A stretch of 64,000 nt of DNA from Clostridiales bacterium (GTDB lineage: Bacteria > Bacillota > Clostridia > Christensenellales > Aristaeellaceae). The DNA lies in contig JAAYIN010000095.1 of assembly GCA_012523405.1 (NCBI GenBank), forward strand, positions 1 to 64,000, written 5' to 3'. Position numbers and translations under genes: made by a program. Below the pieces are notes generated by a model. It saw only the letters and a program-made list of their open reading frames with translations. It was not told the origin of the DNA and ran no database searches. Every line of letters begins with the position of its first letter. Position 1 is the first letter of the stretch. This document shows, one piece after another, positions 1 through 8,284 of this stretch.

Positions 1-248
1 ATACGAAAGACCATATCAAAGATTTTATCAGTCGTAACACCGCCGCTTAACGCTCTTAGATTCGCTGACTGAATGACTGGACCCTCCGCCGTCGGGTCAG
101 AAAAAGGAATGCCTAGCTCGACCAAATCGGCACCCGCTTTGACCATTACACTCACCAACGCTTCTGTGACCTCAAGCGATGGATCTCCGCAAGTGATAAA
201 GGGAATGAACGCCTTGCCATGATCAAATGCTTTTGCAATATTACTCAT
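1..248 (-). CDS. trpA: Tryptophan synthase alpha subunit, N-terminal part (cut by window edge)
   Basis: TrpA cleaves indole-3-glycerol phosphate to indole and glyceraldehyde 3-phosphate in the cytoplasmic TrpA2B2 complex. Only the first 82 or so codons are present; the rest lies beyond base 1. The translation contains the family motifs [11 protein letters not shown] near the N-terminus and [15 protein letters not shown] about 50 residues in, which carries the catalytic-region Asp. The start is ATG at 248-246. It overlaps the trpB stop codon by 8 bases, so the two are translationally coupled as is usual for this pair. It is the last gene of the trpDCFBA operon seen here. Confidence 0.95.
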   Translation of the reverse strand, partial: MSNIAKAFDHGKAFIPFITCGDPSLEVTEALVSVMVKAGADLVELGIPFSDPTAEGPVIQSANLRALSGGVTTDKIFDMVFR

Positions 249-1428
249 ATAATTCTTCCCCCTTATATCTAGCAATCGCGGCACAGTCCTTATCGCCTCG
301 ACCAGAGAGATTAATGACGATGATTTGATCTTTTCTCATTTGTGGTGCAAGTATAAGAGCATGTGCAACCGCGTGAGCACTTTCAATCGCCGGAATTACG
401 CCTTCCATGCGTGACAGGTATTCAAATGCATGTACTGCTTCATCATCGGTTACAGCAACGTATTCGGCTCGCCCAATATCGTGTAAGTAGGCATGTTCAG
501 GGCCGATACCTGGATAATCAAGTCCAGCTGAGATTGAATAAACAGGTGCAATCTGACCATAATCATCCTGACAGAAATAAGATTTCATTCCATGAAATAT
601 ACCAAGGCGCCCCGTGTTGAGCGTTGCCGCAGTGTCAGCAGTGTCAATCCCGCGCCCCGCAGCCTCACAGCCAATCAGGCGAACGCTCTTCTTATCGATG
701 AAATGATAGAATGCACCAATGGCATTTGAACCTCCGCCCACACAGGCAAGAACCACATCTGGCAGTTTGCCCTCCTTTTCCATCAGTTGGCTTTCGATCT
801 CGCGGCTGATAATGGCTTGGAAATCACGGACCATCTCAGGAAATGGATAGGGTCCCATAACAGAGCCCAATACGTAATGCGTATCATCAATGCGATTTGT
901 CCATTCGCGGAAGGTTTCGGATACTGCATCCTTGAGTGTCGCCGTACCTGCATCAACGGGATGCACTGTCGCGCCAAGCAAGCGCATACGATACACATTG
1001 AGCGCTTGACGTTCGCAGTCCTCACGCCCCATATAGATCACGCATTCCATATTCATCATCGCAGCAACCGTTGCCGTCGCTACGCCATGCTGTCCTGCGC
1101 CTGTTTCAGCAATGACTCTTGTTTTGCCCATACGCTTCGCTAGCAGCATCTGACCGATAACGTTATTGATCTTGTGCGCACCCGTGTGGTTTAGGTCTTC
1201 ACGCTTGAGATAGATTTTCGCACCGCCAAGATCCTCCGTCATACGCTGTGCGTAATACAAACGACTTGGGCGATTAGCGTATTCGTTTAGCATTTCAGTA
1301 AGCTCCGCGTTGAACTGCGGATCATCCTTCCAACGCTTATACGCTTGTTCGAGTTCTAGTATTGCGTTCATCAGTGTCTCGGGGATATACTGTCCGCCGT
1401 GAACACCGAATCTTCCCTTCTTATCCAT
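241..1428 (-). CDS. trpB: Tryptophan synthase beta subunit
   Basis: This PLP enzyme condenses indole with L-serine to give tryptophan. The product is 395 residues, full length for the family. Visible motifs are [13 protein letters not shown] at the N-terminus, the PLP-binding lysine in HTGAHKINN (about Lys86), the substrate loop AETGAGQHG and the PLP-phosphate loop GGGSNAIG. The gene overlaps trpF upstream (ATG at 1428-1426, the trpF stop at 1421-1423) and trpA downstream, so all members of the operon are physically coupled. This is the standard trpB1 type that works with TrpA, not the stand-alone TrpB2. Confidence 0.98.
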   Translation of the reverse strand: MDKKGRFGVHGGQYIPETLMNAILELEQAYKRWKDDPQFNAELTEMLNEYANRPSRLYYAQRMTEDLGGAKIYLKREDLNHTGAHKINNVIGQMLLAKRMGKTRVIAETGAGQHGVATATVAAMMNMECVIYMGREDCERQALNVYRMRLLGATVHPVDAGTATLKDAVSETFREWTNRIDDTHYVLGSVMGPYPFPEMVRDFQAIISREIESQLMEKEGKLPDVVLACVGGGSNAIGAFYHFIDKKSVRLIGCEAAGRGIDTADTAATLNTGRLGIFHGMKSYFCQDDYGQIAPVYSISAGLDYPGIGPEHAYLHDIGRAEYVAVTDDEAVHAFEYLSRMEGVIPAIESAHAVAHALILAPQMRKDQIIVINLSGRGDKDCAAIARYKGEELYE

Positions 1429-2044
1429 GAGAATCCTCCTTCATATTGCGAACAGCATCGATAAATGCTTTAACTTTTAGGCTGTCCTTGACTCCGTTTG
1501 TTTCCACATTGCTGCTTACATCCACACCATAAGGCGATATTTGACCCAGTGCATTGGCCACATTACTTGCACCAAGACCGCCTGCCAAGAAGTATGGACG
1601 ATTGACAGCACTTGCTAGCTGCCAATCAAATGCAGTGCCCGTCCCTCCGCCGCCGTTGTCAAGCAATATGCAATCTGCGCTAGAATGAATCGCTTTTTGG
1701 ATATCATCATCAGTATCAATCCGAAATGCCTTCCAAATCGGCTTGTTCGTGAATTGCCTGAGAGATGCAATATATCCTTCGTCTTCCTGCCCATGGAGCT
1801 GAGCGATGCCGATGATTCCTTTGGTTAGCAGATCACCAACAATTTCTGGCTCTTCATTTACAAATACGCCTACTACTTTGATTTTGGGGGATAGTTTAGC
1901 TACAAGCTCTAGCGCCATCTCAGGAGTAATATATCGCTTACTCTTCTTTGCAAAGACAAAACCAATATAATTAGGTTTACATGCATTGACCATTTCGACA
2001 TCTTCATCCCTTCGAAGACCACAAATCTTAATTTTCGTCATCAT
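1421..2044 (-). CDS. trpF: Phosphoribosylanthranilate isomerase
   Basis: TrpF converts N-(5-phosphoribosyl)anthranilate to the 1-deoxyribulose form (CdRP), the third step of tryptophan synthesis. The 207-residue protein is a typical (beta/alpha)8 barrel of normal length. The N-terminal KIKICGLRR carries the catalytic Cys, and [15 protein letters not shown] carries the catalytic Asp and a phosphate-binding loop. [10 protein letters not shown] is the second phosphate loop. The ATG at 2044 overlaps the trpC TGA as an ATGA junction; a second ATG follows directly. TrpF and TrpC are separate genes here, not fused. Confidence 0.97.
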   Translation of the reverse strand: MMTKIKICGLRRDEDVEMVNACKPNYIGFVFAKKSKRYITPEMALELVAKLSPKIKVVGVFVNEEPEIVGDLLTKGIIGIAQLHGQEDEGYIASLRQFTNKPIWKAFRIDTDDDIQKAIHSSADCILLDNGGGGTGTAFDWQLASAVNRPYFLAGGLGASNVANALGQISPYGVDVSSNVETNGVKDSLKVKAFIDAVRNMKEDSHG

Positions 2045-2823
2045 TGACCTCTTAGCCTTTGCAGCATGCCTTTTTTATCATTTGATCGCATGAATGTCTC
2101 GCCGATCAGCACAGCATTTACATCCATGCTTCGAAGCTGCGCCACATCGTCCGCGGTTTGTATCCCGCTCTCAGCTACGAAAAGCGTATTGGAAGGCGCA
2201 ATTTTTCTCAACCTTGCGCTATTGGAAACATCGACAGAAAAATCCTTGAGGTTACGGTTGTTGACTCCGATGATGCGTGCCCCCGCATCCACAGCACTAT
2301 GAATTTCTTGCTCATTATGGGCCTCCACAAGCGCAGAGAGCCCAAGTGTATCGCATAACACAATATAGTCCCTCAGTGCACAGGTGTCCAGCAAGGAGCA
2401 AATTAACAGCACTGCGGATGCCCCCAAAACCTTCGCTTCATATATCATGTACTCATCAATGGTAAAGTCTTTCCTGAGACACGGAATGGATACCGCTTCT
2501 GAAATTTCTTTCAGGTATTCATCTCTGCCAAGGAACCACTTTGGTTCTGTTAAAACCGAGATAGCGGATGCACCAGCGGCTTCATAATCTTTGGCGATCT
2601 GCACATATGGGAACTCAGGAGCAATCAACCCTTTTGATGGGGAAGCTTTTTTACATTCACAGATAAATGCAATATCATCACATTGCAGTGCTTTCTCAAA
2701 AGGGAAGTCCGTGTCAGCATTCATACCTTGAGCTTGTTTTGCAAGCTCCGGCATAGGATATATGTTCTTCGCCTCAGCAACACGCTGCTTTGCATGCTCA
2801 GCCAATTGATCCAGAATGTTCAT
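2041..2823 (-). CDS. trpC: Indole-3-glycerol phosphate synthase
   Basis: TrpC closes the indole ring by decarboxylating CdRP to indole-3-glycerol phosphate. The product is 260 residues. Motifs seen are FICECKKASPSKG (catalytic Glu and Lys), LTEPKWFLG, CLRKDFTIDEYMIYEA (catalytic Lys), VEAHNEQE, IIGVNNRNLKDF and FVAESGI. The preferred start is ATG at 2823-2821, behind an AGGTGA element; a GTG at 2832 overlapping the trpD stop is an alternative that would add three residues. It lies between trpD and trpF with overlaps or near-overlaps on both sides. Confidence 0.96.
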   Translation of the reverse strand: MNILDQLAEHAKQRVAEAKNIYPMPELAKQAQGMNADTDFPFEKALQCDDIAFICECKKASPSKGLIAPEFPYVQIAKDYEAAGASAISVLTEPKWFLGRDEYLKEISEAVSIPCLRKDFTIDEYMIYEAKVLGASAVLLICSLLDTCALRDYIVLCDTLGLSALVEAHNEQEIHSAVDAGARIIGVNNRNLKDFSVDVSNSARLRKIAPSNTLFVAESGIQTADDVAQLRSMDVNAVLIGETFMRSNDKKGMLQRLRGQ

Positions 2824-2828
2824 ATTGA

Positions 2829-3848
2829 TCACCTATTCGTTGCTAGAATGAATTCATCCAGCTTTTTTAACGCATCACCATTATCGATTAACTCAGCTGC
2901 TAGTGTAATACCATCTGCAATATTATCAGCTTTTCCAGCAACAAAGAGGGCTGCACCCGCGTTCATTAGCACCGCACAGCGTTTAGGTCCTTGTTCGCCG
3001 CCCAATACAGCTCGCGTGATGGCTGCATTCTCCGCTGGTGTACCGCCGCGCAGATCATCCTTCGTGCAACGTTCAAATCCAAAGTCTTCAGGCGAAATAA
3101 CGATTGATCGATAGTAACCATCCTTAATTTCGCAAATAGTAGTCGGTGCACTCATAGAGATTTCGTCTAGCTTGTCCTGCCCATAAACAACGAGTCCACG
3201 CTTGACACCAAGCGTTGTCAGCACCTTTGCAATAGACTCAACCAGATGCTCGTCATATACGCCTAGCAGCATCATGCTTGGATTTGCTGGGTTAGTCATA
3301 GGACCGAGGATATTGAAGACAGTTCTAAATCCAAGCTCCTTACGTATTGCACCCACATATTTCATTGATTTATGATAGGTCTGCGCAAATAGAAAGCACA
3401 TGCCCACCTCATTCAAAAGATCATACGAACGCTCAGGTCCTAGATTGATATTTGCACCTAACGCTTCTAGGCAGTCTGCAGCGCCGCATTTTGAGGAGGC
3501 CGCTCTATTGCCATGCTTTGCTACCTTAACGCCTGCTGCTGCAATGACCAACGACGCGGTCGTTGAGATATTGAAGCTTTGTGCACCGTCTCCGCCTGTG
3601 CCGACAATATCGAGCACTTCCATGCCAGGATGGGGGACTGGTGTAGCGTGAGAGCGCATTGCCGCAGCGCAGCCCGCAATCTCATCGATGGTTTCGGCTT
3701 TGGTACTCTTTGTTGAAAGCGCCGATAAAAAGGCTGCTGTTTGGGTGGGCGTTGTTTCCCCGCTCATAATTTCATTCATGACGGCGAACGCCTCGTTATA
3801 GGATAAGTCCTTTTTTCCTACAATTTTTTGAATAGCTTCCTTAATCAT
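2829..3848 (-). CDS. trpD: Anthranilate phosphoribosyltransferase
   Basis: TrpD transfers phosphoribose from PRPP to anthranilate, the second committed step of the pathway. The chosen start gives 339 residues, normal for the family. The reading frame stays open upstream, but an AGGAGG at 3857-3862 sits 8 bases before the ATG at 3848, and the upstream extension is T-box leader sequence. The PRPP-binding loop [32 protein letters not shown], and [12 protein letters not shown] identify the family. It is the first gene of the operon. The usual upstream trpE and trpG are not in this window, so anthranilate synthase must be encoded elsewhere or be missing. Confidence 0.96.
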   Translation of the reverse strand: MIKEAIQKIVGKKDLSYNEAFAVMNEIMSGETTPTQTAAFLSALSTKSTKAETIDEIAGCAAAMRSHATPVPHPGMEVLDIVGTGGDGAQSFNISTTASLVIAAAGVKVAKHGNRAASSKCGAADCLEALGANINLGPERSYDLLNEVGMCFLFAQTYHKSMKYVGAIRKELGFRTVFNILGPMTNPANPSMMLLGVYDEHLVESIAKVLTTLGVKRGLVVYGQDKLDEISMSAPTTICEIKDGYYRSIVISPEDFGFERCTKDDLRGGTPAENAAITRAVLGGEQGPKRCAVLMNAGAALFVAGKADNIADGITLAAELIDNGDALKKLDEFILATNR

Positions 3849-3921
3849 AATCATATCCTCCTTATTTAGTAGCAATGCTAAAATTAGCACTGTTATGGTT
3901 TCATCAGAGTTTCTTGAAAAC

Positions 3922-3959
3922 AAAAATTCGCCCCTGACAGATAGTCTGTCAAGGACGAA
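3922..3959 (-). terminator. T-box attenuator terminator
   Basis: On the minus strand a 15-base stem (TTCGTCCTTGACAGA pairing with TCTGTCAGGGGCGAA, with G-U pairs) has a 3-base loop and is followed by TTTTTG. It lies directly after the T-box motif and about 75 bases before the trpD start, the expected place for the regulated terminator of a T-box leader. Confidence 0.9.
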
Positions 3960-4195
3960 TGAATTCACTCGCGGTACCACCTTGATTTACAGCCGGAGCT
4001 GTACGCTTAGCAGGATACATGCATATCCCCGACAACTGACGTATGTCAACACGTTGCAGAATACTCGGCATTGCCTTTGACTGCACCCTCAGCGGTCCAT
4101 TTGATGATTTGTTTTCCGCCCGATTTACAGCACCTCGGGCTCTCTGTAGGAGCATCCTCATCTTTATCTCCGCGTCAACGGTTTATATGAAGTTT
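3922..4195 (-). promoter_or_regulatory. Tryptophan T-box riboswitch leader
   Basis: The minus-strand leader between the promoter and trpD carries the T-box sequence AAGGTGGTACCGCG (plus-strand 3970-3984), the hallmark that pairs with the uncharged tRNA acceptor end. A stem I region with an AGAGAG element lies upstream, and a candidate specifier codon UGG, followed by A as expected, is at 4099-4097. A strong terminator hairpin follows the T-box. By family knowledge, uncharged tRNA-Trp would stabilise the antiterminator and switch on trpDCFBA. The T-box is certain from sequence; the UGG assignment rests on position and on the genes controlled. The 5' boundary is inferred from the promoter. Confidence 0.92.
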
Positions 4196-4200
4196 GCATT

Positions 4201-4229
4201 ATTGTATCAGCTGCATTTTCCAATGTCAA
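4201..4229 (-). promoter_or_regulatory. Promoter of the trp operon
   Basis: Minus-strand TTGACA (4229-4224) and TACAAT (4206-4201) are separated by exactly 17 bases, a near-consensus vegetative promoter. It lies just upstream of the T-box leader. The stretch from 4230 to 4387 holds no gene and no other element I can recognise. Confidence 0.85.
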
Positions 4230-4387
4230 TGATATGACTGTTTTTTTACCGTGTTTTCATGGAGCTTAAGCATACAAATCTACCGATTCAATCGGGAGGT
4301 AAAATCTTTAGAAGGGCAAGAGCAGTCTGATGATATTTGATTCTGCTAACTAACGAAGGTTCTAACAATCAATTGGTCTCTCCCAAA

Positions 4388-5557
4388 TCATAATGACTCT
4401 CTGCTTTTTATTAGGTCAATCCAGCTCATCATGGTGTCAAAGACGAGTTTGCTATTGCCAACATTGCAGTGATTGGATGCTTCTTCCGCTTTGGTAAATA
4501 AACGGTATGTCACAGAGCGCACATTGACAAGCGCATCCAGTTCGTCCTTGTAGAGTTCTCGCTTGATAAAGTGATCTTCCGCCGCTCCGATGACAAGTAC
4601 AACCTGCGTAATTCGATCAGCGATGTCCATCATCTGGAAGTCATTCAGCTTTTTAACATACTCAAAGGGTGTCTTCGCCTCATACGCATACATACCATGG
4701 CGCATTGCCCAGTCCATGTTTTTTTCTCGTTTCATCAACATGCGCAGGAGCGCATTCATTGGTCCTTTCAAGTTATGCAGGATACTCCATTTGACAATCT
4801 GTTTCAATGGCTTTGGAAAACCGCCGATCCCAACATCTAGAAAGTTGGGAAAGACGCTCCAGCCGATAACCCGCTGGATGCGGCTATCAAAAGCGGCAGC
4901 GCGTGGCGCGAGCATACCGCCCAGTGATGCACCAATGATGGTGATGTCATCCATTTGCAGCGCATCCAGAATCGCGCTAACAGGTTTCTCCCACTGATAG
5001 GTGAAATGCTTGCCCTGTTCGCGGATCACTCCGCCTTGTCCGGGCCCTTCCATGAGATAGACCTCATAGCCATTTCAAGTCAAGTACAGCATTGGAAAGA
5101 AAAGCTCCTCAAAGTAAGAATCGTTACCTCCATGCAGCAAAATGATGTCCTTGGGCACACCCTCTGGCTTGCCGTGCATAATGGGCAAAGCAACATCTTC
5201 ATAAGGCACTTCTATTTTCTCTACAGCACCGCTTGTAAAGTAGCTCGCGTAGTATTCATAAAACAAAGAGGTTGCCTTACGATAATATTTCTGCTTGTCC
5301 TCGTCCCCGTCATACATGAAGAACTCACTCATTATGTAATAGGCGATGGCGTTTTCTATCCGCTTTTCCCGCATTGCAATATCACCGAGCTCGATCAGCA
5401 CCTTTTTCCATGTTGTGCTATCCGTGATTTTGCTTGCAATTGGTTCACTATCCTCCAGACGGCCGCCATCCCACATAATGACACGGTTGAGTTGAAAATC
5501 AAAATTAGGCTGTGAATTGAGTTTGTATATGCCGCGCTTAAATGTAATTTCATGCAT
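4388..5557 (-). pseudogene. Alpha/beta hydrolase interrupted by an in-frame UGA
   Basis: One continuous reading frame of 390 codons (including the final stop) is broken only by TGA at 5077-5075 (codon 161). The part before it contains DIILLHGGNDSYFEE, the beta-strand and oxyanion region of an alpha/beta hydrolase. The part after it resumes in the same frame with NGYEVYLMEGPGQGG, the nucleophile elbow GASLGG and a late VIGAAEDHF acid-loop motif. The N-terminal extension before the hydrolase fold resembles acyl-peptidase or carbohydrate-esterase-like families, but I cannot name a substrate. The start at 5557 follows AAAGGAGG by 7 bases. The gene lies downstream of an AraC regulator that is interrupted in the same way. 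Most likely a recent nonsense mutation; sequencing error or readthrough cannot be excluded. Confidence 0.75.
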
Positions 5558-5622
5558 AAAAATGCCTCCTTTGCTCACGCTTACTCTAGCACAGGAGGCA
5601 ATGGGAGGCTTTCAAACACATG

Positions 5623-6345
5623 CTAATAAGCAGCAAAAATTTCAGAGAGGGCGATGCCAAACATCCGCTTGCAGGTGGAGGCCATATGGGCGGAGCCAGA
5701 AAACCCCGCATGGAGAGCAGCCGTGGTTAAGCTTTCTCCATAGAGAACATATTTAGCTGCCTTTTGCATTTTAATGAGGACAATATAGCTGGAAAGAGAA
5801 ATCTTTACCTGTTCCTTAAACAAATGCGACAATCGGCTTTGTGATAAACCCGTACAATTACGCAGGCAAACGAAAATATCTGCGTCAATCGACTCGTTTT
5901 CAGCAAGGAATTGCAAAACACCCTTGATTCAGCGATCATATCGTCCGCTATCGCGATGCGTTACCTCAAACGCCTGAAAGATCGTCTCTTGTACTCCTTC
6001 AAGATCATTCGTACGGTAAGATGCATGCGTGTCCTTAACGAGATCATCCTGCAAAAGGCAAAATGACTCACTTTGTAATACCGCATCAAGTCGCGTGGAA
6101 AATTCGCTGGTGTGTTCAACGAGCAGCACAAGCATATAGCCGCGCGTTACTCTGGCAGTATGCGGCACGTTGGACGCGATATATAGTCCTTTGCCTGTGA
6201 TCATTTGCCCGCCGATTGAACAGATAAGCTCTCCATGAATGCCAAATAGAAGATGCTTTGCAAAATGCTTGTGCTCTTGCGGAGTAGGGTAGGTAGCGGT
6301 CAGGATAATATGGTCGTCGGTAAACAGTACATTTTCATATATCAT
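5623..6345 (-). pseudogene. AraC-family regulator interrupted by an in-frame UGA
   Basis: A 240-residue AraC-type regulator frame is broken once, by TGA at 5931-5929 (codon 139), and continues in the same frame. Before the stop lies a cupin-like sensor domain (QEHKHFAKHLLFGIHG, with PHTARV as a second cupin motif). After it lies a helix-turn-helix pair with LSQSRLSHLFKEQ and the second-helix region HAGFSGSAHMASTCKRMFG, both diagnostic of AraC DNA-binding domains. The ATG at 6345 follows AAGGAA closely; an upstream TTG at 6369 is the alternative. The gene sits between a TetR regulator and the interrupted hydrolase on the same strand, so it may have controlled the hydrolase. The two halves as they stand would separate sensor from DNA-binding domain. 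Confidence 0.75.
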
Positions 6346-6385
6346 TGATTCCTTCGCTTTATATCCCAAAATCGAAATACTACTT

Positions 6386-6961
6386 TCATTTGCTAATGAT
6401 CAAATCACAGATTATCTGTAATTGCTTATCAATTTCTTCTTCTGTAATATTGAGCACATTTGAATTAACCTCCAAACTATCTAGCAGCAGTAAGACGGTC
6501 AATGCAATTGCGTCAGTATCAAACGCTTTAAATTCCCCAGTGTCTTGACCATACCGAAGGAGAATAACCATTGAGTTTTGAGCAGCCATTCTTCGTTTCT
6601 GCATATAGTCCTGCTGGTCAGTTTCCTTATGGACGAATTCTTGTATTGCGAATGTGAATCCTTCACTGCTGCCCATAATGCCAGTATGTTTTCTATCCTG
6701 TAAAAACCACCTAAACATGAGTTCAGCGGGTATCTTCTTTTTAATAGAATCACATTGCATCTCACCTTTTTCGTCTTTGTCTTGACTGAGTAGTTCTATA
6801 AATATTTCTTTAGTAGAACCAAAATAATGGTATAGCCCGCCTCGACTCATATCGCAGATGTCGCAGATGTCTTTCATGGTAACCCTAGAATACCCATACT
6901 GCGAAAAATAAAGTTTTGATTTTTCTAGTATCTGCTGTTTGGTTTTGTCACTCTTTTTCAA
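6386..6961 (-). CDS. TetR-family transcriptional regulator
   Basis: A 191-residue protein with the TetR N-terminal helix-turn-helix: KQQILEKSKLYFSQYGY, then VTMKDICDICDMSRGGLYHYFGSTKEIF, where the recognition helix GGLYHYF is typical. The C-terminal ligand and dimer domain is unlike anything I can name, so the inducer is unknown. A divergent promoter region with an inverted repeat (7001-7066) lies immediately upstream, as expected for an autoregulated TetR repressor. The gene it would control on the other side appears to be lost or reduced to a fragment. Confidence 0.93.
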   Translation of the reverse strand: MKKSDKTKQQILEKSKLYFSQYGYSRVTMKDICDICDMSRGGLYHYFGSTKEIFIELLSQDKDEKGEMQCDSIKKKIPAELMFRWFLQDRKHTGIMGSSEGFTFAIQEFVHKETDQQDYMQKRRMAAQNSMVILLRYGQDTGEFKAFDTDAIALTVLLLLDSLEVNSNVLNITEEEIDKQLQIICDLIISK

Positions 6962-7000
6962 TACAAATATTCCTCCGATTTATATCTTGATTTTTGCTGG

Positions 7001-7029
7001 TTGACAACATATCGACACGAGCGTATAAT
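7001..7029 (+). promoter_or_regulatory. Rightward promoter in the tetR operator region
   Basis: TTGACA (7001-7006) and TATAAT (7024-7029) are separated by 17 bases, a perfect consensus promoter. The spacer contains ATCGACACG, whose exact inverse lies in the opposing promoter at 7050-7058. The promoter reads toward the short ORF at 7098. Confidence 0.85.
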
Positions 7030-7037
7030 TCAACCAT

Positions 7038-7066
7038 ATTATAGACGCACGTGTCGATAATGTCAA
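7038..7066 (-). promoter_or_regulatory. Leftward promoter and candidate operator of the TetR gene
   Basis: On the minus strand TTGACA (7066-7061) and TATAAT (7043-7038) are 17 bases apart, again perfect consensus. The spacer carries CGTGTCGAT on the plus strand (7050-7058), the inverse of the element in the facing promoter. A 24-base imperfect palindrome (7037-7060, 9 of 12 positions matching) overlaps the -10. The two promoters face each other with 8 bases between their -10 boxes, so one bound repressor dimer pair could close both. Confidence 0.8.
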
Positions 7067-7097
7067 CTGTGCTTTTTTCAAAGGAGGTTAGTATTTC

Positions 7098-7178
7098 ATG
7101 GAAAACACCATGCAAATGTATCAGCGGCTATTCATCTACACAAGTCCGTCAGCATCAGCATGGGTGATTTACTGGTAG
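7098..7178 (+). CDS. Short ORF behind the TetR-controlled promoter (possible gene remnant)
   Basis: A 26-codon ORF starts at ATG 7098, 10 bases after a strong AAAGGAGG (7080-7087), and is served by the perfect promoter at 7001-7029. It ends at TAG 7176-7178. The peptide has no recognisable domain. Reading continues in another frame (about 7112-7426) without clear family resemblance and then overlaps the DUF2087 gene. With full expression signals but no sensible product, it is most likely the 5' stub of a former TetR target gene; a functional small peptide is the less likely alternative. The region 7179-7388 otherwise holds nothing I recognise. Confidence 0.3.
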   Translation: MENTMQMYQRLFIYTSPSASAWVIYW

Positions 7179-7388
7179 CAATCACACTGTTTAAGAATTT
7201 GAATACTATAACTAAAAGTATACCCCCTCTCCTTACTCGAATGCAAGAAGATTTAACTGGTGTTAATCTGTCGATAACTGAGAGAACAACTACAGCGATT
7301 GTTAAAAAAGGAGTACAGGGAAAGTACTACAACAAAAAATTTACTTTGAGCTGCTCAGTCAATCGACGGCTAGGAAAGGAAAATCAAA

Positions 7389-7706
7389 ATGGATACATCG
7401 AATATAAAAATCAGTCAATTTCTTGATAAAGATGGGCGCATTAGTAAACTACCTATCAAACACTCTGCGCGTACAGCCGTTTTATCATATCTTGCTCAAA
7501 AATTTGACACAGACAAACTATATACAGAAAAAGAAGTGAATACAATTTGTGATAGCTGGCATACTTTTCATGATTATTTTATATTGCGTCGCAACTTGGT
7601 GGAAGAAAAGTTCCTTATGAGGAAAATTGACGGCTCCTGCTACTGGCGCAATAATGATATTCAGTCCTCAGATTTAGATGTAAAGGTAAAGAACAATGGG
7701 CAATAG
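7389..7706 (+). CDS. DUF2087 domain protein
   Basis: A 105-residue protein matching the DUF2087 pattern: a lead-in with RISKLPIKHSARTAVLSYLAQKF, then YTEKEVNTICDSW, then DYFILRRNLVEEKFLMRKIDG and a terminal YWR. In this family the domain is often fused to or next to DNA-binding or nuclease-like proteins, and a small winged-helix-like role has been suggested, but no biochemical function is established to my knowledge. The ATG at 7389 follows GGAAAGGAAA. The gene overlaps the next one (GIY-YIG family) by 11 bases, implying joint translation. Confidence 0.85.
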   Translation: MDTSNIKISQFLDKDGRISKLPIKHSARTAVLSYLAQKFDTDKLYTEKEVNTICDSWHTFHDYFILRRNLVEEKFLMRKIDGSCYWRNNDIQSSDLDVKVKNNGQ

Positions 7707-8037
7707 ACGCAAAGAATTAAAAGCACAATATAAGCAGCGCAAGGTGACTGGCGGAATCTACCGTATTACAAATCAGAGAAACGGACGATTTTATCTTAGC
7801 CAAACCACTGACATGCAAGGTACCCATAACTGGTTTTTAAGCTGCTGCGCCTCTGCTCTTTGCACGCATCCATGCTTGGTCAGAGAATGGGATAGCTATG
7901 GAAAAGAAGCGTTTGTATTTGAAGCGTTGGAAACATGGGAAAAGGACGCCGAACAATCGAACGGTGAGTTCGCAAGTGATTTGCAAGAACTTTTTGAAAT
8001 ATGGGATAGCAAATTGCCACAAGATAACAGGTATTAA
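7696..8037 (+). CDS. GIY-YIG family small protein
   Basis: A 113-residue protein with GGIYRITNQRNGRFYL at residues 19-34, a degenerate GIY-YIG module: the GIY half is intact and the second half reads FYL in place of YIG. It has a conserved small-family layout with an N-terminal Lys/Arg-rich KELKAQYKQRK and a C-terminal acidic WEKDAEQSNGEF segment. I recognise this as the short GIY-YIG family often found next to DUF2087 genes in Firmicutes. Whether it still cuts nucleic acid is doubtful given the altered motif. It starts inside the end of the DUF2087 gene. Confidence 0.75.
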   Translation: MGNRRKELKAQYKQRKVTGGIYRITNQRNGRFYLSQTTDMQGTHNWFLSCCASALCTHPCLVREWDSYGKEAFVFEALETWEKDAEQSNGEFASDLQELFEIWDSKLPQDNRY

Positions 8038-8284
8038 TAGAAACACAAAATGCGGACGTTCTGTAACAAAAGTAGTGATTGATTGATATAAACAACAAGA
8101 TCATAAAGCGAATAGATAACAAATGGGGCAGTCAGACTGAAAAATCTGACCGCATTATTTCTATTTTGCCCTCAGAACCACACCGCCGCTGCAAAGCCGC
8201 CTTTGAAATAATGGTGTTCGTCTTTAAGTCATCTGTCTGCGGCAAACAAAATAGATGTTGAATGCCGAGTAGTGAAAATATTTA
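8038..8284. other. Gene-poor interval between the GIY-YIG gene and the HD-domain gene
   Basis: About 250 bases with no convincing gene. There is one small inverted repeat, GTCAGA with TCTGAC around 8131-8150, but no clear T-tract follows, so a terminator call is weak. A 60-codon open frame on the plus strand lacks a ribosome binding site and family resemblance. Confidence 0.5.

Noticed and set aside
5073-5079. Selenocysteine insertion at the in-frame UGA codons
   Set aside because: No stem-loop of the bacterial SECIS type is evident directly after any of the three UGA codons, and none lies at a known Sec position of its family.
4955-5515. 186-codon plus-strand open frame over the interrupted hydrolase
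   Set aside because: The minus-strand frame carries alpha/beta hydrolase motifs; the plus-strand translation carries none.
8131-8160. Terminator after the GIY-YIG gene
   Set aside because: The GTCAGA/TCTGAC stem is short and not followed by a T-run.
8079-8261. 60-codon open frame between the GIY-YIG and HD genes
   Set aside because: It lacks a ribosome binding site and has no recognisable sequence pattern.
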